From the NCBI RefSeq assembly GCF_023111095.1, contig NZ_JALGYW010000001.1, positions 214,879 to 278,878 on the forward strand: DNA of 64,000 bases, in the 5' to 3' direction. A model generated the notes under the pieces. That model did not search any database, was not told the DNA's origin, and saw only the letters and a list, made by a program, of their open reading frames with translations. Position 1 is the stretch's first letter. Each line of letters opens with the position of its first letter. The stretch comes from Maribellus sp. YY47. Lineage in GTDB: Bacteria > Bacteroidota > Bacteroidia > Bacteroidales > Prolixibacteraceae. The position numbers and the translations under genes were made by a program. Shown here in pieces: positions 43,000 to 51,775 of the stretch.

Positions 43000-44316
43000 T
43001 CAATCCTTCAGTCCTTTAGGTTCCTTTTCTTTCAGAATTCCAAGTGTTTTATAAACAGGCTGAATGTGTTTTTGCAGTTCAGGAGATTTACGCAGGTAGA
43101 TCAAGGCTCCTATGATACAGCACAAGCCTCCGAAAACAAGTGTCATGGGTGTGCCGACTGCTTTGGCCAGCGAACCGGCCATCAGACTTCCGAAAGGTGC
43201 GGTACCCATAAATGCCATCGAATAGATGCTCATTACCCGGCCCCGTTTGTTGTCGTCGATAATGGTTTGTATTACCGTATTGCTTGATGCCATCACCATC
43301 ATCAGTCCAATGCCGGTGATGGTCATAACGATACACGCTACCCAGAAAGTATTGGTGAGCGCCAGCAGGATGAGGCCAACTCCAAAAGCTGCAGCCGAAA
43401 CGGGTATTAATTTTTCCAGTCCGGCGGCATTTTTTCGCGAAGCCAGGTAAAGTGCTCCCGACAAGGCACCCAGGCCTGAAGCTCCCATTAAAAACCCGAA
43501 AGTGTGTGATCCGCCGTGAAGAATTTCCTTGGCGTAAACGGGCATGAGTACCGAGTAGGGCATGCCCATTAAACTTACCAGGGCAAGTAACAGAATGAGA
43601 AAACGCACGGGTTTAAATCCAAATGTATATCGAAATCCTTCCTGGAACTCATGTGCTGCTTTCGTTGTCTTTTTTATTTTCGGCTTGACTTTGGTTTTCA
43701 TTAAAAGGAGTGTCGTGATTACAACCGTATAGCTCAGTCCGTTGATCAGGAAACAGGTTCCTTCTCCGGCCAGCGATATGAGAACTCCAGCGATGGAAGG
43801 CCCCAGCAGCCGGGCGCCGTTTACCATCGTAGAATTCAGTGCGATGGCGTTTCCCAGGTCGTCTTTCTTTTCCACCATCTCAATCATAAACGATTGGCGC
43901 GAAGGCATATCGAAGGCATTGATCAGTCCGAGCATAATGCTGAGTGCAATAAGATGCCACACCTGAATTTGTCCGGTGTAAACCAGGGTGGCCAGCATCA
44001 GTGCCTGAATCATCGCCAGAACCTGTGTGGCGACCAGAATCTTGTAACGATTTTTACGGTCGACAATTACCCCGGCAAAGGGAGCCATCAGAAAAGTAGG
44101 AATTTGTCCGGCAAAACCCACAACACCCAAAAGAACAACCGAGTTGGTGAGGTCGTAAACCAGCCAGGGCATGGCAATCCGCTGAATCCAGGTTCCGATC
44201 AGGGAAATGCTTTGCCCGCTAAAAAACAGCCTGAAGTTTCTGTATTGCAGCGACCTGAATATGGTTCTTATGCTGTTTGAGATTTGTTTCGACCGGATGA
44301 AAGCTGTAAGTGGCAT
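43000..44316 (-). CDS. MFS transporter (MFS_3/enterobactin-exporter-like)
   Basis: The 438-residue protein has about twelve hydrophobic helices. The opening FRSLQYRNFRLFFSGQSISLIGTWIQRIAMPWLVYDLTNS is typical of MFS_3 transporters. The loop GVIVDRKNRYKIL is the MFS motif A (G-x3-DR-x-x-R). LINAFDMPSRQSFMIEMV and TIIDDNKRGRVMSIYSM are also characteristic. Related proteins export siderophores or drugs. The substrate cannot be predicted. It is monocistronic and points away from parE. Confidence 0.88.
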   Translation of the reverse strand: MPLTAFIRSKQISNSIRTIFRSLQYRNFRLFFSGQSISLIGTWIQRIAMPWLVYDLTNSVVLLGVVGFAGQIPTFLMAPFAGVIVDRKNRYKILVATQVLAMIQALMLATLVYTGQIQVWHLIALSIMLGLINAFDMPSRQSFMIEMVEKKDDLGNAIALNSTMVNGARLLGPSIAGVLISLAGEGTCFLINGLSYTVVITTLLLMKTKVKPKIKKTTKAAHEFQEGFRYTFGFKPVRFLILLLALVSLMGMPYSVLMPVYAKEILHGGSHTFGFLMGASGLGALSGALYLASRKNAAGLEKLIPVSAAAFGVGLILLALTNTFWVACIVMTITGIGLMMVMASSNTVIQTIIDDNKRGRVMSIYSMAFMGTAPFGSLMAGSLAKAVGTPMTLVFGGLCCIIGALIYLRKSPELQKHIQPVYKTLGILKEKEPKGLKD

Positions 44317-44664
44317 GAATTGAAATGGCTGTCTGTTTTCTTCCGGGCAAGTTAGCTAATTTGTAGCTCCGGAAATTTTTAGGAACGATACAATCGGTTT
44401 GCCTTTGTCAGATTTAGCATTTTGGATACATTTTTTTATTGTCGACAACTCACTGAAACTATGTAAATGGATTCAATTCGGGGCTTTTTTTTCAGTTGAA
44501 TAAATTATCAAGAATGGTGGCTGTAATTTTTTCCGGAGCCGGTCATTCCCCATATTTTTCCTTTATTTGTGCGCATTTCAGAGGAAATCTTATTCACTAT
44601 TTTTCAACTCTTCATTGTTAGTTAATGGCGGGGGTAAAAAGGCAAAAAAACAGCTTGATTTAAT
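44317..44664. other. Non-coding stretch between the MFS gene and parE promoter
   Basis: This is AT-rich with no credible gene on either strand, and no clear MFS promoter was found. Runs of T such as 44483-44490 lack a stable stem. Confidence 0.4.
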
Positions 44665-44672
44665 TATATTTG
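44665..44672 (+). promoter_or_regulatory. parE -7 element TATATTTG
   Basis: An exact TAnnTTTG match lies about 105 bp before the chosen parE start. It overlaps a possible upstream TTG start, which argues against that start. Confidence 0.5.
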
Positions 44673-44777
44673 TGGCAATCCGGTGAACTCCGCAGTTATT
44701 TGAAATACAGCACTCCCCAGATAAATTTCAATAATGTCGGCGTTCAGCATCCGGAATATAAATCTGGAAATTCGATT

Positions 44778-46613
44778 ATGAGCGCAAACTACGACGAAGG
44801 AACAATTAAAACCTTAGATTGGCAGGAGCATATCCGGAGGCGTCCGGGGATGTATATTGGGAAACTTGGCGACGGATCATCGGCCGACGACGGTATTTAT
44901 GTACTGTTGAAGGAAGTGATGGATAACTCTATCGATGAGTTTATGATGGGGTTTGGGAAAAAGATCGTGGTGAATGTGGATCAGGATAAAGTTTCCATTC
45001 GTGATTATGGCCGTGGTATTCCGCTCGGAAAGCTTGTTGATGTGGTCAGTAAAATGAACACCGGAGCGAAATACGACAATAAGGTTTTTAAAAAATCAGT
45101 GGGATTGAACGGGGTGGGTATCAAAGCGGTAAATGCGCTTTCATCCGATTTTACCATCAAAGCCGTTCGTGAAGGAGTAGGCAAGGAAGTTTACTTTAGT
45201 AAAGGGATTAAGCAGGGCGAAAAAGATCTTACCGGCGTTGAGGAAGAAAATGGTACAGAAGTAACTTTTGTTCCCGATGTCAACGTGTTCAAAAAGTACC
45301 GCTACATCAGCGACTACATCGTGAACATGATGAAGAACTACACTTTCCTGAATTCGGGGCTTACCGTTGAATTTAACGGAGAACGTTTTTATTCGCGCAA
45401 CGGATTACGTGACCTGTTGGAAGAGAACATGGATCATGACCCAATTTACCCAATTATACATTTAAAAGGCGAAGACATTGAGGTTGCCATAACGCATGGA
45501 AACCAATACGGGGAGGACTATTATTCATTCGTTAACGGACAGCACACGACCCAGGGGGGAACCCACTTACAGGCTTTTCGCGAGGTACTGGTAAAAACGA
45601 TCAGGGATTTTTACAAGAAGGAATTTGACCCGTCTGACATTCGTGCATCGATTGTGGCGGCCATCAGTATTAAGGTTGAGGAGCCTGTATTTGAGTCGCA
45701 AACCAAAACCAAACTTGGTTCGAGAGATATTGGTCCCGACGGGCCTTCGGTAAGAGCACACGTTGGGAATTTTTTGCAAAAGGAACTGGATAACTTTTTG
45801 CATAAAAATCCGGATACCGCCGAAGTACTCCACCGGCGTATTGTTGAATCGGAAAGAGAACGTAAAGCCATTTCCGGAATCAAGAAACTGGCGAAGCAAA
45901 GAGCCAAAAAGTCGAGCCTTCACAATAAGAAATTACGCGATTGCCGGGTGCATTTCAACAGCTCGCACGAGTTAAAAGAAGCCTCGAGTATTTTTATTAC
46001 CGAGGGAGACTCGGCCAGTGGCTCGATTACCAAATCGAGAGATGTAAACACGCAGGCAGTATTTAGTTTAAGAGGTAAGCCGCTGAATACTTTTGGCTTG
46101 ACCAAGAAAGTAGTTTACGAAAACGAAGAGTTTAATCTTTTGCAGGCTGCGCTGAATATCGAGGACAGCATGGAAGATCTTCGTTACAACAAAGTAATTA
46201 TAGCTACCGATGCCGACGTTGACGGAATGCACATTCGTTTGCTGCTGATTACTTTCTTTTTGCAGTTTTTTCCGGAGCTGATTAAAAAGGGGCATGTGTA
46301 TATTTTACAAACCCCCTTGTTCAGGGTGCGCAACAAACAAAAAACCATATATTGTTATTCAGAAGCCGAAAAAGAGGCTGCCATTGATCAGTTGAAAGGA
46401 AAGCCTGAAATTACCCGCTTTAAAGGCTTGGGTGAAATCTCGCCCGACGAATTCCAGAATTTTATCGGGAAAGATATCCGTTTGGATCCGGTGCAGATGA
46501 AAAAACATGAATCGGCAGCACAGATGCTTGAATTTTACATGGGGAAAAATACCCCTGAACGGCAGGATTTTATTATTGATAACCTGTACGTAGAAAAAGA
46601 CGAGGTGGCTTAA
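44778..46613 (+). CDS. parE: DNA topoisomerase IV subunit B
   Basis: ParE is the ATPase subunit of the decatenating type II topoisomerase. The GHKL motifs are [36 protein letters not shown] and [15 protein letters not shown]. The Toprim domain has [20 protein letters not shown] and [23 protein letters not shown]. The C-terminal [24 protein letters not shown] completes it. The length is 611 residues from ATG 44778 ([24 protein letters not shown]). The frame is open 36 codons further up, but that would overlap the -7 element. parC follows 48 bp later, which supports ParE rather than GyrB. Confidence 0.95.
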   Translation: MSANYDEGTIKTLDWQEHIRRRPGMYIGKLGDGSSADDGIYVLLKEVMDNSIDEFMMGFGKKIVVNVDQDKVSIRDYGRGIPLGKLVDVVSKMNTGAKYDNKVFKKSVGLNGVGIKAVNALSSDFTIKAVREGVGKEVYFSKGIKQGEKDLTGVEEENGTEVTFVPDVNVFKKYRYISDYIVNMMKNYTFLNSGLTVEFNGERFYSRNGLRDLLEENMDHDPIYPIIHLKGEDIEVAITHGNQYGEDYYSFVNGQHTTQGGTHLQAFREVLVKTIRDFYKKEFDPSDIRASIVAAISIKVEEPVFESQTKTKLGSRDIGPDGPSVRAHVGNFLQKELDNFLHKNPDTAEVLHRRIVESERERKAISGIKKLAKQRAKKSSLHNKKLRDCRVHFNSSHELKEASSIFITEGDSASGSITKSRDVNTQAVFSLRGKPLNTFGLTKKVVYENEEFNLLQAALNIEDSMEDLRYNKVIIATDADVDGMHIRLLLITFFLQFFPELIKKGHVYILQTPLFRVRNKQKTIYCYSEAEKEAAIDQLKGKPEITRFKGLGEISPDEFQNFIGKDIRLDPVQMKKHESAAQMLEFYMGKNTPERQDFIIDNLYVEKDEVA

Positions 46614-46661
46614 ACAATGTATTTACCCGACAGGGTGGACCGCTAATTTTGAGGAGAAAGA

Positions 46662-49289
46662 ATGTCAGAAGAGAATTTGAATCAGGAAGAAATTCAGGAC
46701 GATAACGCAAAAGAAGAAATTACCTATTTGTCGGGGATGTACCGCAACTGGTTTCTCGACTATGCTTCGTATGTAATCCTTGAGCGTGCAGTGCCTTATA
46801 TCAACGACGGTTTAAAACCCGTGCAGCGACGTATCTTGCATGCCATGCGCGAAATGGACGATGGGCGTTACAACAAGGTGGCCAACGTTATCGGGCAAAC
46901 CATGCAGTATCACCCGCATGGTGATGCTTCCATTGGTGATGCCATTGTTCAGTTGGGGCAAAAAGAGCTTTTGATTGATACGCAGGGTAACTGGGGGAAC
47001 ATTCTAACCGGTGATGGAGCGGCTGCTCCCCGTTACATCGAGGCGCGATTATCGAAATTTGCCCTCGAAGTGCTGTTTAATCCGAAAACAACGGAGTGGA
47101 AACTTTCGTACGATGGTCGTAAACGCGAACCGGTGACACTGCCGGTGAAATTCCCGCTGTTGCTGGCACAGGGAGTTGAAGGTATCGCCGTTGGTCTTGC
47201 CTCCAAGTTGTTTCCGCATAACTTTAACGAACTGCTCGACGCTTCAATCGCTTATCTGAAAGGACAGGATTTTGAATTGTATCCCGATTTTCCGACAGGA
47301 GGTTCGGCCGACTTCAGTAAATACAATGATGGAGTGCGTGGCGGTACAATTAAAGTGCGGGCGAAAATTGAAAAGCAGGACAATAAAACGCTGGTCATTA
47401 CCGAAATACCTTTTAGTAAAAATACCACTTCGCTGATCGAGTCGATTATAAAGGCCAACGAAAAAGGAAAGATAAAAATCAAGCGGATTGACGATAATAC
47501 GGCGGCAAACGTCGAAATCCTCGTGCATTTGGCTCCCGGTGTTTCATCCGATAAAACCATCGATGCACTTTATGCTTTTACCGACTGCGAGGTTTCACTG
47601 GCGCCCAACTCCTGTATCATCGAAAACGACAGACCGTTGTTTATCGGCGTGTCTGAGATTTTAAAACGTTCGGCCGACAGTACACTCCAACTTTTAAAGC
47701 TGGAGCTCGAGATCAGAAAAAACGAGCTGGATGAACAATGGCATTCGTTGTCGCTTGAAAAAATATTTATTGAAGAGCGAATTTACAAAGACAAGAAGTT
47801 TGAAGATGCAGAAAACATGGATATGGCGGTCGCACATATCGATCAGCGTCTCGATCCCTGGAAGCCTAAGCTAAGAAGGGAAATTACGCGGGATGATATC
47901 CTGAAGCTGATGGAAATTCGCATGGCGCGTATCCTGAGATTCAATACCGACAAAGCCAACGATCAGCTGCAAGCCATTGAAGACGAGATTGCTGAAGTGC
48001 TGAATCACATTGAGAATATTGTTCCATTTACCATAAAATGGTTTCAGCATCTGAAAGATAAATACGGCAAAAACTTTCCTCGAAAAACCGAAATCAGGAG
48101 TTTTGAAAACATTGTGGCTACCAAAGTAGTAGTGAACAACGAAAAACTCTATGTGGACAGGGCTGAAGGATTTATAGGAACTTCGCTGAAAAAGGCTGAA
48201 TACGTTTGCGACTGTTCCGATATCGACGATATTATTGTGTTCCATCGCGATGGCAAATATTTTATCTCTAAAGTTTCGGACAAAGCCTTTATCGGAAAGA
48301 ATCCATTGTACGTGGCGGTTTTCAAAAAGAACGACAAGCGTACCATTTACAACGTAGTGTACAAAGACGGTGAGTCGGGTGTATTCTACATGAAAAGATT
48401 TTCTGTAACCGGAGTTACCCGCGATAAGGAATACAATATTACCCAGGAAACAAAGGGTTCGAGGATTGCCTATTTTTCGGCAAACCCGAACGGTGAGGCG
48501 GAAACGTTGCGTATCGTCTTAAAACCAAAACCGCGTATTAAAAAGCTGGTTTTTGAAGTCGATCTTGGTGAGTTGGCCATTAAGGGACGGCAATCGATGG
48601 GGAACATATTAACCAAATACGATGTGCATAAGATTTCGCTAAAGGAAAAAGGCGTTTCTACCCTGGGAGGTCGCAAAATATGGTTTGATCCCGATGTTTT
48701 GAGGTTGAATGCCGATGGTCGCGGAGATTATCTGGGTGAATTCTCCGGGGAGGATCAGATCCTGGTTATTTATAAAAGCGGTGATCTGCAATTGTATAAC
48801 TATGATTTGAGTAATCACTTTAGCGACAATATTCTTACCATTGAGAAATTTGACCAAAGCAAAGTTCTTTCAGCTGTTTATTTTGATGCCGAACAGCAAT
48901 TTTATTATGTGAAACGTTTCGAAATTGATGAACCGGAAGGCAAGCAGATTCGTTTTATCGGTGATCATCCCGACAACAAACTGGTGAGTATTACCTGGGT
49001 GCACTATCCTCGATTGGAAATCACTTTTGGCGGGAAGAATGAAGAACGTGAAAATGAAATTATCGAGGTGGCTGAGTTTATCGGAGTAAAATCGTGGAAG
49101 GCTAAAGGAAAGCGACTGTCGAATTACGAAGTGAAAGATATTACCGAGCTTGAACCGGTAATAAAGGATGAAGACGACAGGCCGGAGCCCGAAGATGCAG
49201 AGATGGAAGAAGACACCGATAATATTCCGTTTGAAGTGAACCGACCCAAAAAGGACGAAGATAATTCAAACCAGATGTCACTTTTTTAG
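46662..49289 (+). CDS. parC: DNA topoisomerase IV subunit A
   Basis: ParC is the DNA-cleaving subunit. The breakage-reunion domain has MYRNWFLDYASYVILERAVPYINDGLKPVQRRILHAM, VIGQTMQYHPHGDASIGDAIVQL and the catalytic Tyr in GDGAAAPRYIEARLSKFA. GVEGIAVGLASKLFPHNF follows. A long coiled segment lies around residues 340-440. The C-terminal domain has degenerate pinwheel repeats and an acidic tail of about 60 residues ending NQMSLF, a motif resembling a clamp-binding peptide (Q-x-x-L-F). The length is 875 residues. Confidence 0.95.
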   Translation: MSEENLNQEEIQDDNAKEEITYLSGMYRNWFLDYASYVILERAVPYINDGLKPVQRRILHAMREMDDGRYNKVANVIGQTMQYHPHGDASIGDAIVQLGQKELLIDTQGNWGNILTGDGAAAPRYIEARLSKFALEVLFNPKTTEWKLSYDGRKREPVTLPVKFPLLLAQGVEGIAVGLASKLFPHNFNELLDASIAYLKGQDFELYPDFPTGGSADFSKYNDGVRGGTIKVRAKIEKQDNKTLVITEIPFSKNTTSLIESIIKANEKGKIKIKRIDDNTAANVEILVHLAPGVSSDKTIDALYAFTDCEVSLAPNSCIIENDRPLFIGVSEILKRSADSTLQLLKLELEIRKNELDEQWHSLSLEKIFIEERIYKDKKFEDAENMDMAVAHIDQRLDPWKPKLRREITRDDILKLMEIRMARILRFNTDKANDQLQAIEDEIAEVLNHIENIVPFTIKWFQHLKDKYGKNFPRKTEIRSFENIVATKVVVNNEKLYVDRAEGFIGTSLKKAEYVCDCSDIDDIIVFHRDGKYFISKVSDKAFIGKNPLYVAVFKKNDKRTIYNVVYKDGESGVFYMKRFSVTGVTRDKEYNITQETKGSRIAYFSANPNGEAETLRIVLKPKPRIKKLVFEVDLGELAIKGRQSMGNILTKYDVHKISLKEKGVSTLGGRKIWFDPDVLRLNADGRGDYLGEFSGEDQILVIYKSGDLQLYNYDLSNHFSDNILTIEKFDQSKVLSAVYFDAEQQFYYVKRFEIDEPEGKQIRFIGDHPDNKLVSITWVHYPRLEITFGGKNEERENEIIEVAEFIGVKSWKAKGKRLSNYEVKDITELEPVIKDEDDRPEPEDAEMEEDTDNIPFEVNRPKKDEDNSNQMSLF

Positions 49290-49358
49290 TTATGTGTTCC
49301 AAGTTTGGAGTTCAGTATCTACTTTAAACTTTGAACTCTAAACTCTAAACTACTTTGT

Positions 49359-49871
49359 ATGAGAATTTATTTGATCGGATATATGGGATGTGGAAAATCC
49401 ACATTGGGGAGAAGGTTGGCGAAACATCTGGATGTGCAGTTTGTAGATATGGATCATTACATTGAAGAACGAAACTGCAAAACCATTCCGCAAATTTTTG
49501 AGGAAGAAGGGGAAGCAGAGTTCCGAAGCAAAGAACGAAAAGCGCTGGAAGAACTTTCTGAATTTACCGACATTGTAATTGCGACCGGTGGAGGAGCGCC
49601 TTGCTTTTTCGATAACATTGATCTCATGAATCGCACCGGGAAAACCATTTACATGAATATTAATCCCGCAATTTTGGCCGATCGTCTTTTAACGTCAAAA
49701 ACCGAACGTCCGCTCATCAAAGGAAAGTCGCGCGAAGAGCTGGTGGCTTTTATCGATGAAACATTAAAAAAGCGAAACGAGTTTTATACTCAGGCTCAAT
49801 ACCAAATAACGGTTCCTGATGTGGAACTGGAATATATTGAAAATCTGCTCGGGATACACCCGGGAACATAG
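49359..49871 (+). CDS. aroK: Shikimate kinase
   Basis: AroK phosphorylates shikimate in aromatic amino-acid synthesis. Walker A is YLIGYMGCGKSTLGRRLAKHL. VDMDHYIEERNCKTIPQIFEEEGEAEFRSKERKAL has the shikimate-site Asp and Arg. VIATGGGAPCF is the GGG motif, and LLTSKTERPLIKG is the lid Arg region. The length is 170 residues. The gene follows parC by 69 bp and is closed by a terminator. Confidence 0.97.
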   Translation: MRIYLIGYMGCGKSTLGRRLAKHLDVQFVDMDHYIEERNCKTIPQIFEEEGEAEFRSKERKALEELSEFTDIVIATGGGAPCFFDNIDLMNRTGKTIYMNINPAILADRLLTSKTERPLIKGKSREELVAFIDETLKKRNEFYTQAQYQITVPDVELEYIENLLGIHPGT

Positions 49872-49938
49872 TTTTCTGCAGGTTTTCTTATTTCCCCTAT
49901 TTTCTGACGATCATCAGAAATGGGAAGCAGAAAAGGAA

Positions 49939-49965
49939 AAGGTTCTTTTTGAAAGAGCCTTTTTT
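49939..49965 (+). terminator. Intrinsic terminator of aroK
   Basis: AAGGTTCTTT (49939-49948) pairs with AAAGAGCCTT (49952-49961), with one G-T pair and a 3-nt loop. A run of T follows. Confidence 0.85.
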
Positions 49966-50011
49966 CTTGCCCTCTTTTATTGTATATTCCATCTTCGAAA
50001 AATAAATTTTT

Positions 50012-51646
50012 ATGCCAACGGTAGCTCAGCAATTTGCACACACCCTTCGCGAAATAGGCGTGCGGTATGTATTTGGCGTTCCCAGCGGAAACATGATTGA
50101 TTACATCGAGGCACTTCGCGAAGAAGACGGGATTGATTTTGTTTTGGTGGGGCACGAAGCCATTGCAGCCATCATGGCAGATATTTGCGGGCGGATCACC
50201 GGAATACCGGGGGCATGTTTTGCCACTTTCGGGCCGGGGGCTACCAATCTGAGTACCGGCGTTGGAGAAGCATTGCTCGACCGTTCGCCACTTCTTGCAT
50301 TTACCGACGAGATGCCGGATCATTTGCTGAACCGTGTAGTTCAAATGAATGTCAACCACCAGCAATTGTTTTTTCCGATAACCAAACATACTACCCGCCT
50401 TTCAGCCGAAAATGTGGAAGAGGTTATTTTAAAGTCTGCCGGAATTGCCACTTCTGATGTTCCCGGTCCGGTTCACATTGGTGTGCCGGCTGGTATCGGC
50501 AGGCAGGAAGTGCACAATGTAGGGAAAGAGCTGGAATACCTTCGTGTGGAGAAAAAGCGCTGGTCGCCGCTGGTGGCTGAGCAGGTGAAAAAAGTGGAGT
50601 CGTTATTTGCAAAAAGTAAGTGCCCTGTACTTGTGGTTGGTTTATCGGCTGTTCGCAATAACGTGCAGGCCGCACTAATCAACCTGGCTGAAAAATTCAA
50701 AATGCCAGTGGTGCTTACACCCATGGCAAAAGGTATTTTTTCAGAAGATCATCCTCTTTATGCTGGGGTATTGTTTCATGCTTTGTCGGACAGTGTTGCT
50801 GAAACGTACAGCCAGGCAGATTTGGTGATTGGAGTAGGTTACGATCCGGTGGAATTTAATTATGAAGAATGGATGCCGCCCGTTCCGTTGATTCATATCG
50901 ACGAAAAAGAGGCCGACGTAGATACCGGAAAGCTTCGCGAAGTGTTGAATGTAACCGGAAATATTGAGATGGCTTTGCAGGAATTGCTTAAGTTAAACGG
51001 AGTAGCTAAAAACTGGGATCTGGAGTTGTTAGCCGAACGGAAAAAGAGGATGTTTCAAAAGTTGACTCCTCCTCCCGGAAGTTTTGGTCCGCGTGCAGTT
51101 TTGCATGAACTAAGAAATATTTTGCCCGACGACGGAGTTCTTACTGTCGATGTAGGAGCTCACTTGCACCTCGCCGGTCAGCAATGGAGGACTCCTGCGC
51201 CAGGTAAGTTATTGATGACAAACGGATGGTCGGGAATGGGCTTTGCAATTCCGGCGGCAATGGCGGCCAAACTGAATTATCCCGAACTGCCTGTTGTAGC
51301 TTTGCTGGGAGATGGTGGTTTTCATATGACCGTTGGCGAACTGGCTACGGTGAGCCGCTTGGACTTAAACATCGTGTTTGTAGTGATTAACGATAGCAGC
51401 CTTTCGCTCATCAATATAAAACAGACAAATAAAGGCTACGATTCTCACTATGGTACCGACCTGAATCAAGCTTCGGGAGCACCCACCAATTATTATTTTG
51501 GCGTTCCTATTATTCAGGTGGCGGATCTCGATACCTATAAAAAAGCGCTAAAAAAAGCTCTTGACGCAAACCGACCGATGGTGATTGAAGCGGTGGTCGA
51601 TCCGTCAGAATACAAAGAATTGTTACTTCGCAGGAATCGGATCTGA
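50012..51646 (+). CDS. Thiamine-diphosphate-dependent enzyme, acetolactate-synthase-like
   Basis: The three domains of the ALS/pyruvate-decarboxylase superfamily are visible. The N-terminal PYR domain has the catalytic Glu in DFVLVGHEAIAAIMADICGRITGIPGACFATFGPGATNLSTGVGEAL. The central domain has a degenerate nucleotide site (CPVLVVGLSAV). The PP domain holds the ThDP motif LLGDGGFHMTVGELATVSRLDLNIVFVVINDSS. The length is 544 residues. No ilvN, ilvC or regulatory subunit is next to it, so biosynthetic acetolactate synthase is unlikely. It may act on another 2-oxo acid. It is monocistronic. Confidence 0.85.
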   Translation: MPTVAQQFAHTLREIGVRYVFGVPSGNMIDYIEALREEDGIDFVLVGHEAIAAIMADICGRITGIPGACFATFGPGATNLSTGVGEALLDRSPLLAFTDEMPDHLLNRVVQMNVNHQQLFFPITKHTTRLSAENVEEVILKSAGIATSDVPGPVHIGVPAGIGRQEVHNVGKELEYLRVEKKRWSPLVAEQVKKVESLFAKSKCPVLVVGLSAVRNNVQAALINLAEKFKMPVVLTPMAKGIFSEDHPLYAGVLFHALSDSVAETYSQADLVIGVGYDPVEFNYEEWMPPVPLIHIDEKEADVDTGKLREVLNVTGNIEMALQELLKLNGVAKNWDLELLAERKKRMFQKLTPPPGSFGPRAVLHELRNILPDDGVLTVDVGAHLHLAGQQWRTPAPGKLLMTNGWSGMGFAIPAAMAAKLNYPELPVVALLGDGGFHMTVGELATVSRLDLNIVFVVINDSSLSLINIKQTNKGYDSHYGTDLNQASGAPTNYYFGVPIIQVADLDTYKKALKKALDANRPMVIEAVVDPSEYKELLLRRNRI

Positions 51647-51699
51647 TTTATCTGATTTTCCTTTGTTTTTAGTCCTTCTGATTAGGATTTGAAGAGATC

Positions 51700-51744
51700 A
51701 AAAAAAGGATTACTAAAAATGTTTTCAACTTTTAGCAATCCTTT
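51700..51744 (-). terminator. Terminator of the papain-PKD protein gene
   Basis: AAAGGATTACTAAAA (51704-51718) and TTTTAGCAATCCTTT (51730-51744) pair with one mismatch. On the minus strand a T run follows. Confidence 0.85.
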
Positions 51745-51775
51745 AATCGTGTTCTAAGAAATCCTCTTTGCGCCC

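Noticed and set aside
44670..44777. Longer parE start at TTG 44670
   Set aside because: It would overlap the -7 promoter element and add 36 residues unlike ParE.
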